A DNA stretch of 64,000 nt from contig NZ_RFLW01000002.1 in NCBI RefSeq assembly GCF_003719295.1, forward strand, positions 238,763 to 302,762, read 5' to 3'. A program made the position numbers and the translations under genes. The number at the start of each line of letters is the position of its first letter. Positions within the stretch are counted from its first letter, which is position 1. Of this stretch, positions 16,572-25,420 are shown piece by piece. The DNA comes from Haliea alexandrii. Lineage in GTDB: Bacteria > Pseudomonadota > Gammaproteobacteria > Pseudomonadales > Halieaceae. The notes under the pieces are model-generated. The model had not been told where the DNA came from. It did no database searches and was given only the letters and a program-made list of their open reading frames with translations.

Positions 16572-18200
16572 ATGCCGCGACATTTCAACATCGCCGACCT
16601 GTTCGAACTGGTGGCCGACCGGGTGCCAGAACGCACAGCGCTGGTGTGTGGTCAGCAGCGCTCGACCTATGAGCAGCTGGAACAACGCGCCAACCGGCTT
16701 GCGCACTTTCTCGCTGCACGGGGCGTGCAAGCTGGCCAGCACGTGGGCTTGTACCTCTACAACTGTAACGAGTACCTGGAAGGTATGCTCGCCTGCTTCA
16801 AGTTGCGCGCGGTGCCCATCAACATCAACTACCGTTATGTGGAGGAAGAGCTGGCTTATATTCTCAACAACGCGGATCTGGTGGCCTGTATTCATCACCG
16901 CGAGTTTGCGCCGCATATCGCCGCGGTCCATGGCACCGCGCCGGCACTGACCACATTTGTCTACGTCGAGGACAACAGTGGTGTGAACCCCGAGAGCATT
17001 GGCAGCATCGCCTACGAACAGGCGCTTGCGGGCGAGAGCGCAGCGCGGGATTTCGCCGAGCGCGCCGATGATGACCTGTTCATCCTGTACACCGGCGGCA
17101 CTACCGGCATGCCCAAGGGGGTCATGTGGCCGCACAAACACGTGTTTTACGCGGCGATGGGCGGCGGGGGTTATTTTCACCCTGACGGTGTGATCACCGA
17201 ACCGGAACAGATTGCCGAGCGCATTGGCGATTTCGCGATTGTTGGCATAGCGCTGGCGCCGCTGATGCACGGTGCCTGTTGGTGGTACGCCTGCATACAG
17301 CTGCTGTCGGGCAACGCGCTGGTGCTCAACCCGGCGCACCATCTGGTCGCCGAGGATGTGTGGGACATTGTTGAACGTGAGCGCGTGAACTCGTTGACCA
17401 TCGTGGGCGATGCCATGGCGGTGCCACTGCTGGATGCGCTGCGGGCACATCCCGGGCGCTGGGACCTGAGTTCTGTGTTCGCTGTGGGTTCCGGAGGCGC
17501 CGTGTTTTCTGCCAGCAAGCAGGAAGCGTTTCGTGAGCTTTTGCCCAATATCATGGTGCGCAACAGCTTCGGTTCGTCCGAGTCTGGCGCAATGGGGGCA
17601 GACGGTGGTGGCAGGGCAGGGGAAGGGCTTGGCAATGTCACCCGCAGCGAGTTCATGTCGGTTCTCGCGCAGAATGCTGATGGCAGTTACCGCGAAGTCC
17701 GCCCGGGAGAAAAAGGCATTTTTGCACGCTGTGGCCACATTCCCGTCGGCTATTACAACGACCCGGAGAAGACTGCAAAGACCTTTGTGACGGTCGAAGG
17801 TCAGACCTGGTTACTCACTGGAGACGAGGCCAAACTGGAGGATGACGACACGATTACCGTGTACGGCCGCGGCTCTAACTGCATCAACACGGGGGGCGAA
17901 AAGGTGTTCCCGGAGGAGGTTGAGCAGGCCCTGAAAAATCACACGGCGGTATTTGACTGCCTGGTCGTGGGCACGCCAGATGAGCGGTTGGGCAGCCGGG
18001 TGAGCGCGGTGGTGGCGGCGCGAGACGGACAGTCCCTGAGCCTGGCATCACTGCAGGAGGAAGCGCGCAAGCACATAGCCGGTTATAAAGTGCCACGCGA
18101 GCTGCATCTGGTGTCCGAGGTGCCGCGCGCACCCAGCGGCAAACCAGCCTATCCCAAAGCACTCGATATTGCGTTGTCGGGTGCACACCGCGCAGAGTAA
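16572..18200 (+). CDS. Acyl-CoA synthetase (AMP-forming, FadD-like)
   Basis: A 542-residue ANL-superfamily acyl-CoA ligase that would activate a carboxylic acid with ATP and CoA in the cytoplasm. The P-loop LYTGGTTGMPKGVMWPH, the FGSSESGAMGADG adenylate region, WLLTGDEAKLEDDD, YGRGSNCINTGGEKVFPEEVE and the terminal lysine motif APSGKPAYPK are all present. It resembles steroid-side-chain ligases such as FadD19/FadD3, but substrate cannot be read from sequence. A SD GGAGA precedes the ATG by 8 bases. It lies 24 bases after the thiolase gene and is probably in the same operon. Confidence 0.92.
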   Translation: MPRHFNIADLFELVADRVPERTALVCGQQRSTYEQLEQRANRLAHFLAARGVQAGQHVGLYLYNCNEYLEGMLACFKLRAVPININYRYVEEELAYILNNADLVACIHHREFAPHIAAVHGTAPALTTFVYVEDNSGVNPESIGSIAYEQALAGESAARDFAERADDDLFILYTGGTTGMPKGVMWPHKHVFYAAMGGGGYFHPDGVITEPEQIAERIGDFAIVGIALAPLMHGACWWYACIQLLSGNALVLNPAHHLVAEDVWDIVERERVNSLTIVGDAMAVPLLDALRAHPGRWDLSSVFAVGSGGAVFSASKQEAFRELLPNIMVRNSFGSSESGAMGADGGGRAGEGLGNVTRSEFMSVLAQNADGSYREVRPGEKGIFARCGHIPVGYYNDPEKTAKTFVTVEGQTWLLTGDEAKLEDDDTITVYGRGSNCINTGGEKVFPEEVEQALKNHTAVFDCLVVGTPDERLGSRVSAVVAARDGQSLSLASLQEEARKHIAGYKVPRELHLVSEVPRAPSGKPAYPKALDIALSGAHRAE

Positions 18201-18228
18201 ACGCCCGCAAGCCAATAAGGAGCACACC

Positions 18229-19047
18229 GTGCAAGAACTGGATATCAGCACCTCGAGTTGCCTGGTCGAACAGGAGGAGGGTGTGCTTTTCGTTACCCTG
18301 AATCGCCCGGAGGCGAAAAACGCGTTCAATCCGGCCATGCTGCTGGGAATGTATCGCGCATGGCGCCGGCTGGATGAGGACCCGGCGCTGCGTTGTGCCA
18401 TTCTCACCGCGCGCGGCAACACCTTCTGCGCCGGCATGGATTTGAAAGCGGGCGCCGAGGGCGACCAGGGTGCCAGTGAAGAGTTCATGGCCCTGATGGC
18501 CGAGGTGCCGAACCTGCACTGGCAAGCTCTGCTGCGTGACAACCGGCCCGCCAAACCGTTGATTCTTGCGGTGGAGGGTTACGCGCTTGCGGGTGGTACC
18601 GAGATTCTGCAGGGCACGGATATTCGCGTGGCGGCTGAGGATGCCGTGTTTGGTGTGACCGAAGTCGCCCGCGGGCTATACCCGATGGCGGGATCCACCG
18701 TGCGCTTGCGACGTCAGATACCTTATTGCCTGGCCGCCGAAATGCTGCTCTGTGGCGAGCATATCAGCGCGCAGCAGGCGCTTGACTGGGGGCTGGTGAA
18801 CAGACTGGTAGCGCCGGGCTCAACCCTGCAGGCGGCACGGGAATACGCGGCGAGAATCTGCGCCAATGCGCCACTCGCCGTTGCCGCCGTCACGCGCTCG
18901 CTGCGTGAGCATCAGGAGTGTATGGCCGAGGAGGACGCCATGCTCGCCTCCGATGCGCTGGCCGGGCCGGTATTCGCGTCGGCCGATGCCAGAGAAGGCA
19001 TGCGTGCGTTCAAGGAAAAACGTCCCGCGCAGTTCCGCGGTGAGTAA
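18229..19047 (+). CDS. Enoyl-CoA hydratase/isomerase (crotonase family)
   Basis: A 272-residue crotonase. The GTG at 18229 is preferred over an upstream in-frame ATG that overlaps the ligase gene, because AAGGAG lies 8 bases before it. Oxyanion-hole and active-site segments are CAGMDLKAG and ALAGGTEILQGTDIRVA. Glutamates occupy both hydratase catalytic positions (the Glu of GGTEI and the Glu of FGVTEVARGL), so true enoyl-CoA hydratase activity is plausible. It probably hydrates an unsaturated acyl-CoA produced from the ligase product. Confidence 0.9.
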   Translation: MQELDISTSSCLVEQEEGVLFVTLNRPEAKNAFNPAMLLGMYRAWRRLDEDPALRCAILTARGNTFCAGMDLKAGAEGDQGASEEFMALMAEVPNLHWQALLRDNRPAKPLILAVEGYALAGGTEILQGTDIRVAAEDAVFGVTEVARGLYPMAGSTVRLRRQIPYCLAAEMLLCGEHISAQQALDWGLVNRLVAPGSTLQAAREYAARICANAPLAVAAVTRSLREHQECMAEEDAMLASDALAGPVFASADAREGMRAFKEKRPAQFRGE

Positions 19048-19148
19048 GCCGTCGCTGCGTTGCTGTTGGCCCGGGACGCAGGTGCTTGTGCCCGCCGGGT
19101 TCGCCGCACTCGACGCATTTGTCGTATTCCACGAGGAGCCCTTGACCG

Positions 19149-19910
19149 ATGAGTGACAAGGTATTGCTGCAGGAGCAACTGGGCCGCGTGCGCCTGCTTA
19201 CGCTGAATCGCCCCGATAAGAAAAACGCCATCAATGATCCGCTGTGGATAGCGCTGCGTGAGGCGTTCCAGGCCGCAGCGCAGGATGACAGCGTGGCTTG
19301 CCTTGTGCTCACCGGCGCCGGGGACAGCTTTAGCGCGGGAGTTGATCTCGCCAGCTTTGGCGGCACCGAGAGTGATGTGCCGCACCCTTTTGAAAGTGCC
19401 GCCCGTGCCGTGGCCGATTTCGACAAACCGCTCATCGCAGCGGCCAAAGGCGTGGCTATCGGGGGTGGGGCTACCGTACTGTTTCACGCTGACATGGTGT
19501 ACGCCGGCGAAACATTTCGCATGCGCTTGCCGTTCGCGGCGTTGGGCCTGGTGCCGGAGTGGGCGAGCAGTTACATGCTGCAGGCAAATATCGGCGCCCA
19601 GCGCGCCGCGGAGCTGTTCTATACGGCAGAGTGGATTGACGCGTCACGCGCGCTGGCGTTGGGAGTCGTCGCGCAGGTCATACCTGACGAGCAGCTGCTG
19701 GCGCATGCCCTGCAACGCGCTGCGGCTGTGGCGCAATGGCCTGTGAGCGCCCTGCGTGAGATCAAGCGCAGCCTGCGTATGCACCACACAGCGGCCATTG
19801 ATGCAGCGTTCGTGGCGGAGCAGGCGGGAATGGCCCGGCAGGCGGGCTCGCCCGATAACCTGGAAGCGCTCACCGCATTCTTTGAAAAGCGGGCGCCCAG
19901 GTTCGACTAA
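19149..19910 (+). CDS. Crotonase-family enoyl-CoA isomerase-like protein
   Basis: A 253-residue crotonase. The CoA and oxyanion segments SAGVDLASFGG and AIGGGATVLFHADMVYA are clear. Both hydratase glutamates are replaced (GGGATVL has Thr; RLPFAALGL has Ala), while LVPEWASSY supplies a glutamate where enoyl-CoA delta-isomerases (ECI2 type) carry theirs. An isomerase or dehydrogenase-associated role therefore seems likelier than hydration. GAGGAG lies about 10 bases upstream of the start. The 101 bases before it contain no gene, so it may be a slightly separate tail of the operon. It converges with ribB. Confidence 0.88.
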   Translation: MSDKVLLQEQLGRVRLLTLNRPDKKNAINDPLWIALREAFQAAAQDDSVACLVLTGAGDSFSAGVDLASFGGTESDVPHPFESAARAVADFDKPLIAAAKGVAIGGGATVLFHADMVYAGETFRMRLPFAALGLVPEWASSYMLQANIGAQRAAELFYTAEWIDASRALALGVVAQVIPDEQLLAHALQRAAAVAQWPVSALREIKRSLRMHHTAAIDAAFVAEQAGMARQAGSPDNLEALTAFFEKRAPRFD

Positions 19911-19923
19911 ACCCCGTTCTGTG

Positions 19924-21036
19924 TCAGGGTTGCACGAACTCAGTCACTTCCAGGCTAAAGCCCGACAGCGCGTTGAAGCGTATCGGCGCCGACATCAGGC
20001 GCATCTTGCCCACCCCGATGCGTTTGAGGATCTGGGCGCCGGTACCGATGACCCGGTAATTACCGATGCCGCCGTTTTTGCTGTTGGCGATGGCGGGGGT
20101 ATTCGGGTATTGAATGACGTCGGCCAACGCCTGTGTCGATGAGACCGGCTGGCCGATCAGCACCAGAGCGCCGAGGTTTTCCGCCGCTATGCGTTCCAGT
20201 GCACGGCGCGATGACCAGCCGGGTGCATCGTCACCGATCAGGGTGCCCACCACATCGCGCAGCAAATTCACCGTCTGTACACGCACCAGTGAGGCATTGT
20301 CCTCGCACAGTTCACCGCGAGTCAGGGCAAAGTGCAGCGTGTCGTCTATGAGGTCGCTAAATGTGTAGAGCGTGAATTCGCCAAACTCCGTATTGACCGT
20401 TTTCGTGTCGCGCAGCTCGATTGACTGCTCATGCAGCGAGCGGTACTCGATGAGGTCGGCGATGGTACCCATGCGCAGCCCGTGGCGTTCGGCAAAAACT
20501 TCGAGTTGCGGGCGCCGCGCCATGGTGCCGTCTTCATTCATGATTTCCACGATCAGGGATGCGGGCTCGAAGCCCGCCATTCTCGCCAGATCGACGCCGG
20601 CCTCGGTGTGCCCGGCCCGGCGCAGCACGCCACCCGCCTTGGCCACCAGGGGAAAGATGTGGCCGGGCTGAATGATATCGCCGGGCTTGGCATTGGGGGC
20701 GACCGCCTGCCGCACCGTATGCGCGCGCTGTATCGAACTGATGCCGGGACCCCGTTTTTCGGCAGCATCTATCGATACCGTGAAATTGGTCTCATGCTGT
20801 GAGCGATTGTCTCTCACCATCAAGGGGAGTTGCAGACGACGCGCGCGTTCCTCCGTGATGGGCATGCAGATAAGACCGCAGGCTTCACTGGAAAAAAACG
20901 TGATGATTTCCGGTGTCACGGCCTCGGCGGCAACAATGAGGTCGCCCTCGTTTTCGCGGTCCTCGTCATCCATCAGGATGACCATCTTGCCCGCGCGAAT
21001 GTCGTCGAGAATGTCTGGAATGCTGCTCAGTGCCAT
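19924..21036 (-). CDS. ribB: 3,4-dihydroxy-2-butanone-4-phosphate synthase with degenerate GTP cyclohydrolase II domain
   Basis: A 370-residue RibBA-like riboflavin-pathway enzyme. The N-terminal half (about 1-200) is an intact DHBP synthase, converting ribulose 5-phosphate to the four-carbon riboflavin precursor: DDEDRENEGDLI, RSQHETNFTVSID and HTEAGVDLARMAG are its catalytic signatures. The C-terminal half has the GTP cyclohydrolase II fold but lacks the zinc cysteine cluster (normally G-x-C-x10-C-x-C; here the region is SLVRVQTVNLLRDVVG), so RibA activity is probably lost. Pseudomonads have a similar arrangement with a separate ribA. The ATG at 21036 follows GAGG; a longer N terminus would be unlike the family. 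Confidence 0.9.
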   Translation of the reverse strand: MALSSIPDILDDIRAGKMVILMDDEDRENEGDLIVAAEAVTPEIITFFSSEACGLICMPITEERARRLQLPLMVRDNRSQHETNFTVSIDAAEKRGPGISSIQRAHTVRQAVAPNAKPGDIIQPGHIFPLVAKAGGVLRRAGHTEAGVDLARMAGFEPASLIVEIMNEDGTMARRPQLEVFAERHGLRMGTIADLIEYRSLHEQSIELRDTKTVNTEFGEFTLYTFSDLIDDTLHFALTRGELCEDNASLVRVQTVNLLRDVVGTLIGDDAPGWSSRRALERIAAENLGALVLIGQPVSSTQALADVIQYPNTPAIANSKNGGIGNYRVIGTGAQILKRIGVGKMRLMSAPIRFNALSGFSLEVTEFVQP

Positions 21037-21079
21037 GCGTTGCCTCGTGATGCGGTGGGCAGGACCCACCGTATCGGTA

Positions 21080-22261
21080 TCAGATCATTTCAATGGCGAC
21101 AGCGGTGGCTTCGCCGCCGCCGATGCACAGCGCGGCAACCCCGCGCTGTTTGCCCAGTTTCTGCAGCGCGTACATCAGGCTGACAATGATGCGTGAGCCT
21201 GTTGAGCCAATGGGGTGACCCTGTGCGCAGGCGCCGCCGTGGATGTTTACCTTGCTGTGGTCCAGGCCGAGGTCAGTAATGGCGAGCATAGTGACCATCG
21301 CGAAGGCTTCGTTGATTTCAAACAGGTCAATATCGCCGATGCTCCAGCCCGTTTTAGCCAGCAGCTTTTCCATGGCACCGATAGGAGCAATGGTGAATTC
21401 CGAAGGATGCTGGCTGTGGCGGGCATGCGCCACGATGCGGGCCATGGGCTTCAAGCCCTGAGCCTCTGCCGTACTCGCGTTCATGAGCACCAGGGCGCTG
21501 GCGCCGTCGGAAATCGAGCTGCTGTTGGCGGCGGTGATGGTGCCATCGGCGGCAAAGGCCGGGCGCAGGTTGGGAATTTTGTCCAGCGCTGCCTTGTGTG
21601 GCTGCTCGTCGTCGCTTACCACGGTGTCGCCCTTGCGGCTGGAGACGGTAACAGGCGCGGTTTCTGCCTGCAGTGATCCATCCTCAATGGCGCGTTTGGC
21701 GCGGGTGAGGGATTCGACAGCAAACGCGTCCATCTGCTCGCGCGTGAGGCCCCGCTGGTTCGCTGTTTCCTGGGCGAAACTGCCCATGGCACGGCCTGTG
21801 TCGGCGTCTTCCAGCCCATCCACGAACATGTGATCCAGCAGTTTGGCGTGCCCTGTGCGCACACCACCGCGGGCGCCCGGGATAAGGTGCGGGGCGTTGC
21901 TCATGCTTTCCATGCCGCCGCAGGCCACGGCCTGGTTAGTGCCGGCGGCAATGCTGTCGAAGCCGAATATTGTGGCCTGCATGCCACTGCCACAGAGTTT
22001 GTTCAGCGTTACTGCACCGGCTGCATCGGGGATGCCGGCGCCGCGTGCGGCCTGCCGGGCGGGACCCTGCTTCAGGCCACCGGGCAGTACGCAACCCATG
22101 AAAATTTCGTCGATTGCGGATGCCTCGACGCCACTGCGCTCAAGTGCCGCGGCGATGGCGGCGCTGCCGAGTTGTGCGGCGGTCAGTGCAGCGAGGCTGC
22201 CCTGCAAACCACCCATTGGCGTGCGTGCACCGTTGACGATGACAACTGACTCTTTGCTCAT
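21080..22261 (-). CDS. Acetyl-CoA C-acetyltransferase (thiolase)
   Basis: A 393-residue classical thiolase catalysing reversible condensation or thiolysis of acyl-CoA. The nucleophilic cysteine is in LNKLCGSGMQA, the histidine pair in NEAFAMV and GGACAQGHPIGSTGSR, and the second catalytic cysteine in ALCIGGGEATAVAIEMI. The length and the SNAPHLIPGARGG loop match biosynthetic/acetoacetyl-CoA thiolases (AtoB/PhaA type) rather than FadA. It is transcribed toward ribB with 43 bases between them. It may serve polyhydroxybutyrate synthesis, the mevalonate-like pool or terminal steps of the acyl-CoA module. Confidence 0.93.
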   Translation of the reverse strand: MSKESVVIVNGARTPMGGLQGSLAALTAAQLGSAAIAAALERSGVEASAIDEIFMGCVLPGGLKQGPARQAARGAGIPDAAGAVTLNKLCGSGMQATIFGFDSIAAGTNQAVACGGMESMSNAPHLIPGARGGVRTGHAKLLDHMFVDGLEDADTGRAMGSFAQETANQRGLTREQMDAFAVESLTRAKRAIEDGSLQAETAPVTVSSRKGDTVVSDDEQPHKAALDKIPNLRPAFAADGTITAANSSSISDGASALVLMNASTAEAQGLKPMARIVAHARHSQHPSEFTIAPIGAMEKLLAKTGWSIGDIDLFEINEAFAMVTMLAITDLGLDHSKVNIHGGACAQGHPIGSTGSRIIVSLMYALQKLGKQRGVAALCIGGGEATAVAIEMI

Positions 22262-22361
22262 GATGACATTCCCGACTGCTGGTTACGGCGGTGGACATGC
22301 CCGTGTGGTTGCGGGCGCGTGTTAAAGCGGGAGCGTATTAGGCCATACTCGTGGTCTGGAC

Positions 22362-23384
22362 TCAAGGCGGCCCAGGCGCAGGCTTCCCGGGCGGATCAAA
22401 CAGTTTGCCCCGCACAGCCTCGCGGTATTGCCCGGGTGTGACACCGTTGCTGCGCCGGAACAGTTGCGAGAAGTAGCTGGCGTCCTGGAGTCCGATCTGC
22501 CAGGCAATTTCGGCGATAGTGAGATTGCTGCGGTGCAAGAGCTCGCGAGCTGTATTCAAGCGCAGCGCGTTCAGATAAGCCTGTGGAGGCATTCCGGTGG
22601 CCTGGCGGAAGCGTCGATGCAGTGTCCGCGCACTGACTCCCAGTGCGGGTGCCATGTCCTGCAGCGATAGCGCGGAGTGCATGTGGTCCTGTAACCATTG
22701 CTGGGCCAGCAGCACGATTTCGTCGTGGTGACGGCGCTGCGGTGTGTCCTGCCAGGCCGCGCTCTGGAAGGGCTGGCGTATTTCCGGGGAAAACTGGTGC
22801 TCAACGGCCCGGGCGATGCCGCTGCCGTACCAATCCTCCGCAAGGTGCACGCACAGGTCAGCGATCGAGTTCACGCTGCCGACACAGTAGATATTGTCAC
22901 TCTGGGTGATCAGATGGCGAGTTTTCAGGTGTACCTGTGGATAGCGACGGACAAAGCGCTCAAAGTAGTTCCAGTGCGTGGTGGCTGGTCGCCCGTCGAG
23001 CAAGCCTGCCTCAGCCAGCAAACTGCTGGCCGTCCCCACACTGCAGATACGTGTTCCGGCGGCGGCTATCGCCTGCAGCTGCGGCAGCCAGGCCGCGCAG
23101 CGGCGCACGGTAGGCAAGGGTGTGCGCCAGATTGCGGGCAGTATGAGCAGGTCCAGCGCGGGCAGTTCCCACTGCGACACAGGGCATTCCAGCGTCAGCC
23201 CGTTATCCAGAGTGACCGCCCCCGCGGTTTCCGCCGCCAGCAGGAATCGCACCCCCGGCGCCGTGCGTCTCTGGCTGCGGGCGGTTTGCGCGGCGGCGGA
23301 GAGAATTTCCATGGGCAGTGTCACGCTGGTGGCCAGCGCATCGGGGTAAATCAGGGCAGCAACGGTATACATGGGCAGCAGCAT
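22362..23384 (-). CDS. GlxA-type AraC family regulator
   Basis: A regulator of about 340 residues. The N-terminal two thirds are a DJ-1/PfpI-like (class I amidotransferase) sensor domain, MYTVAALIYPDALATSV through AAAGTRICSVGTASSLLAEAGLLDGRPATTHW in family style. The C-terminal 90 residues hold two helix-turn-helix motifs of AraC type (MAPALGVSARTLHRRF and IAEIAWQIGLQDASYFSQLF). Residue Cys in RICSVGT occupies the nucleophile-elbow position. Start is uncertain: ATG 23384 or 23372, neither with a strong SD. It is divergent from fabY, and the repeats at 23391-23430 sit between them, so it may control fabY and itself. Confidence 0.87.
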   Translation of the reverse strand: MLLPMYTVAALIYPDALATSVTLPMEILSAAAQTARSQRRTAPGVRFLLAAETAGAVTLDNGLTLECPVSQWELPALDLLILPAIWRTPLPTVRRCAAWLPQLQAIAAAGTRICSVGTASSLLAEAGLLDGRPATTHWNYFERFVRRYPQVHLKTRHLITQSDNIYCVGSVNSIADLCVHLAEDWYGSGIARAVEHQFSPEIRQPFQSAAWQDTPQRRHHDEIVLLAQQWLQDHMHSALSLQDMAPALGVSARTLHRRFRQATGMPPQAYLNALRLNTARELLHRSNLTIAEIAWQIGLQDASYFSQLFRRSNGVTPGQYREAVRGKLFDPPGKPAPGPP

Positions 23385-23390
23385 CAAGGC

Positions 23391-23430
23391 TTTATGGCCA
23401 AAATACCATGTTTTATGGCGTAAAAAACAT
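23391..23430. promoter_or_regulatory. Operator-like repeats between the GlxA-type regulator and fabY
   Basis: Two direct copies of TTTATGGC start at 23391 and 23412, 21 bp apart, which is two helical turns. An inverted pair ATGTTTT (23408-23414) and AAAACAT (23424-23430) overlaps the second copy. Spaced direct repeats suit the asymmetric binding of AraC-family proteins. The site lies in the only intergenic gap between the divergent genes. Binding is inference. Confidence 0.5.
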
Positions 23431-23497
23431 AATATGCAGAGGCATTCGCCGCCTACACTCCACCGCGTACTGATGGACAAACAACGAGGAGTGAAGA

Positions 23498-25345
23498 ATG
23501 GGGCAGGCGCGGTTGCCGGTGATAGTAGGGTTCGGTGGCATTAATGGTGCCGGGCGGGCATCGTCACACCATGCCTATCGACGGCTGGTGCATGATGCAT
23601 TGCCGACGTCGACTCAAGCGCGCACGCTCGCGGCCCTCGCCCGCCTGATGGGTGTCGAGCAGGTGCGTGGGCAGGAGGACTATCTGCTGGCGCACACGCT
23701 GATTCGGCGGGTAGAGCCGCAGCATTTTAACCCTGACGCGGTCAGCTGGAACCAGCGTCTCCCGGCCCGTGCCGGTGAGGGTCCTCTTGTGATGCGGCTG
23801 CGCCGTCAACACTTGCCCGCCGTGATCCCCACCGGATGGGAAGTGAAACCGTTGAGTACCGAGGATGTGGAGGTCAGTATTGCGGGGGGGCTGGATGTGC
23901 TGTTGCCCACGGTGCGGGATTTTGAGGTCAAGGCTGCGGGGCAGCTGCCCACGGGGTTTGACCCCGGGACGCTCTACGCCTCGCGCAATCATCCGCGCGG
24001 CCTGCAAATGATGATCTACGCCGCATCCGATGCCCTGCAAAGCCTGGGGATTCCCTGGGAACAAATTCAGCGGCGGGTACCCGCGGACCAGGTGAGTGTC
24101 TACGCGGGCAGCGCCATGGGGCAGCTGGATGCGGCTGGCGCGGGCGGCATGTTGCGTGCACGCCACAACGGACAGCGTGTGACCTCGAAGTTCTGCCCCC
24201 TGTCGCTGGCGGAAATGCCGGCGGATTTCGTGAATGCCTACGTACTCGGCAGCCTGGGTGCAACCGGTGCCAGCCTCGGCGCGTGCGCCTCTTTCCTTTA
24301 CAACCTGCGTCAGGGTATTGAAGATATCCGCAGCGGCCGGGCGCGCGTGGCCTTTATTGGTTCGGCAGAGGCGCCCGTCAATCCGGAAGTCATGGATGGC
24401 TATGCGGCGATGGGCGCCCTTGCCACGGATAAAGGCCTGCGTGACCTGGATGGCGTGGCCACCGCGGACCATCGGCGCGCCTGTCGCCCGTTCGCCGAGA
24501 ACTGCGGCTTCACCATTGCCGAGTCGGCGCAAATGGTTGTGTTGTTTGACGATGCCCTGGCGCTTGAGCTGGGCGCGACTGTATTCGGCGCAGCCACGGA
24601 TGTTTTCGTGAATGCCGATGGCTATAAAAAGTCCATTTCGGGGCCGGGTGTGGGCAACTACATCACCATGGCCAAGGCGACGGCCGCTGCGCGTGCGATG
24701 CTCGGTGAACGCATGCTGCGCAATGGCGGGCTGGTACAAGCACACGGCACGGGTACACCGCAGAACCGCACCAGCGAGTCGAGAATACTGTCAGAAACCG
24801 CGAGAGCGTTCGGTATTTCCGCCTGGCCGGTAGCGGCACTCAAGTGTTATCTGGGCCATTCCCTGGGTTCCGCGTCAGGGGATCAGGTCAATGCAACCCT
24901 CGGTATATGGGCGGAGGGCGTCATACCCGGCATCACCACCATAAACGGGCTTGCCGACGATGTCTGCCGCGACAACCTGAACTTTGCCTTGCAGCACCAG
25001 GCGATCGATCCGTCCGCCCAGGGTTATGCCATCGTCAACTCCAAGGGGTTTGGCGGCAACAACGCATCCGCCACACTGCTCAGCCCGACGGCAACGGCAA
25101 AAATGTTGCAAGCACGGCATGGCAGTCGTGCCTGGCAGGACTGGGCGCAGCGCAACGAGGCGGTGCTGGCAAAGCAGCGTGCGTATGACGATGACGCCAT
25201 TGCCGGACGTGTTGCGCCCACCTATCGCTTTGACTACGGTGTGCTCGGCGATGCAGATGTGCAGCATGCCGTGCAGTCCATGCGTGTGGGCGAGTACGAA
25301 ATCGACCTGGACCTGGCCAATCCCTACAGTGATATGTGCCGCTGA
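23498..25345 (+). CDS. fabY: Beta-ketoacyl-ACP synthase FabY
   Basis: A 615-residue ketosynthase, far longer than FabB/F and close to Pseudomonas FabY, which starts fatty-acid synthesis by condensing acetyl-CoA with malonyl-ACP. The N terminus LPVIVGFGGINGAGR and KAAGQLPTGFDPGTLYASR are FabY features. The catalytic Cys263 (GACASFLYNL) and the two histidines His416 (AHGTGTP) and His454 (LGHSLGSASGD) are in place, as is SKGFGGNNA near the C terminus. A GAGGAG SD precedes the ATG. It is monocistronic and ends in a strong terminator. Whether it initiates housekeeping synthesis or a specialised chain is not shown, but the similarity along the whole length favours FabY. Confidence 0.85.
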   Translation: MGQARLPVIVGFGGINGAGRASSHHAYRRLVHDALPTSTQARTLAALARLMGVEQVRGQEDYLLAHTLIRRVEPQHFNPDAVSWNQRLPARAGEGPLVMRLRRQHLPAVIPTGWEVKPLSTEDVEVSIAGGLDVLLPTVRDFEVKAAGQLPTGFDPGTLYASRNHPRGLQMMIYAASDALQSLGIPWEQIQRRVPADQVSVYAGSAMGQLDAAGAGGMLRARHNGQRVTSKFCPLSLAEMPADFVNAYVLGSLGATGASLGACASFLYNLRQGIEDIRSGRARVAFIGSAEAPVNPEVMDGYAAMGALATDKGLRDLDGVATADHRRACRPFAENCGFTIAESAQMVVLFDDALALELGATVFGAATDVFVNADGYKKSISGPGVGNYITMAKATAAARAMLGERMLRNGGLVQAHGTGTPQNRTSESRILSETARAFGISAWPVAALKCYLGHSLGSASGDQVNATLGIWAEGVIPGITTINGLADDVCRDNLNFALQHQAIDPSAQGYAIVNSKGFGGNNASATLLSPTATAKMLQARHGSRAWQDWAQRNEAVLAKQRAYDDDAIAGRVAPTYRFDYGVLGDADVQHAVQSMRVGEYEIDLDLANPYSDMCR

Positions 25346-25376
25346 CGAAACAGCGGGGTCTCACTGTCACGCGCAT

Positions 25377-25405
25377 AAAAAAGGCGGCCCTGAGGCCGCC
25401 TTTTA
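25377..25405. terminator. Bidirectional intrinsic terminator
   Basis: A perfect 9-bp stem, AAGGCGGCC (25381-25389) with GGCCGCCTT (25394-25402), a CTGA tetraloop, an A-run on the left and T-run on the right. It lies between converging fabY and the TonB-dependent receptor and should stop both transcripts. Confidence 0.92.
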
Positions 25406-25420
25406 GCGAGTACCGACGGG

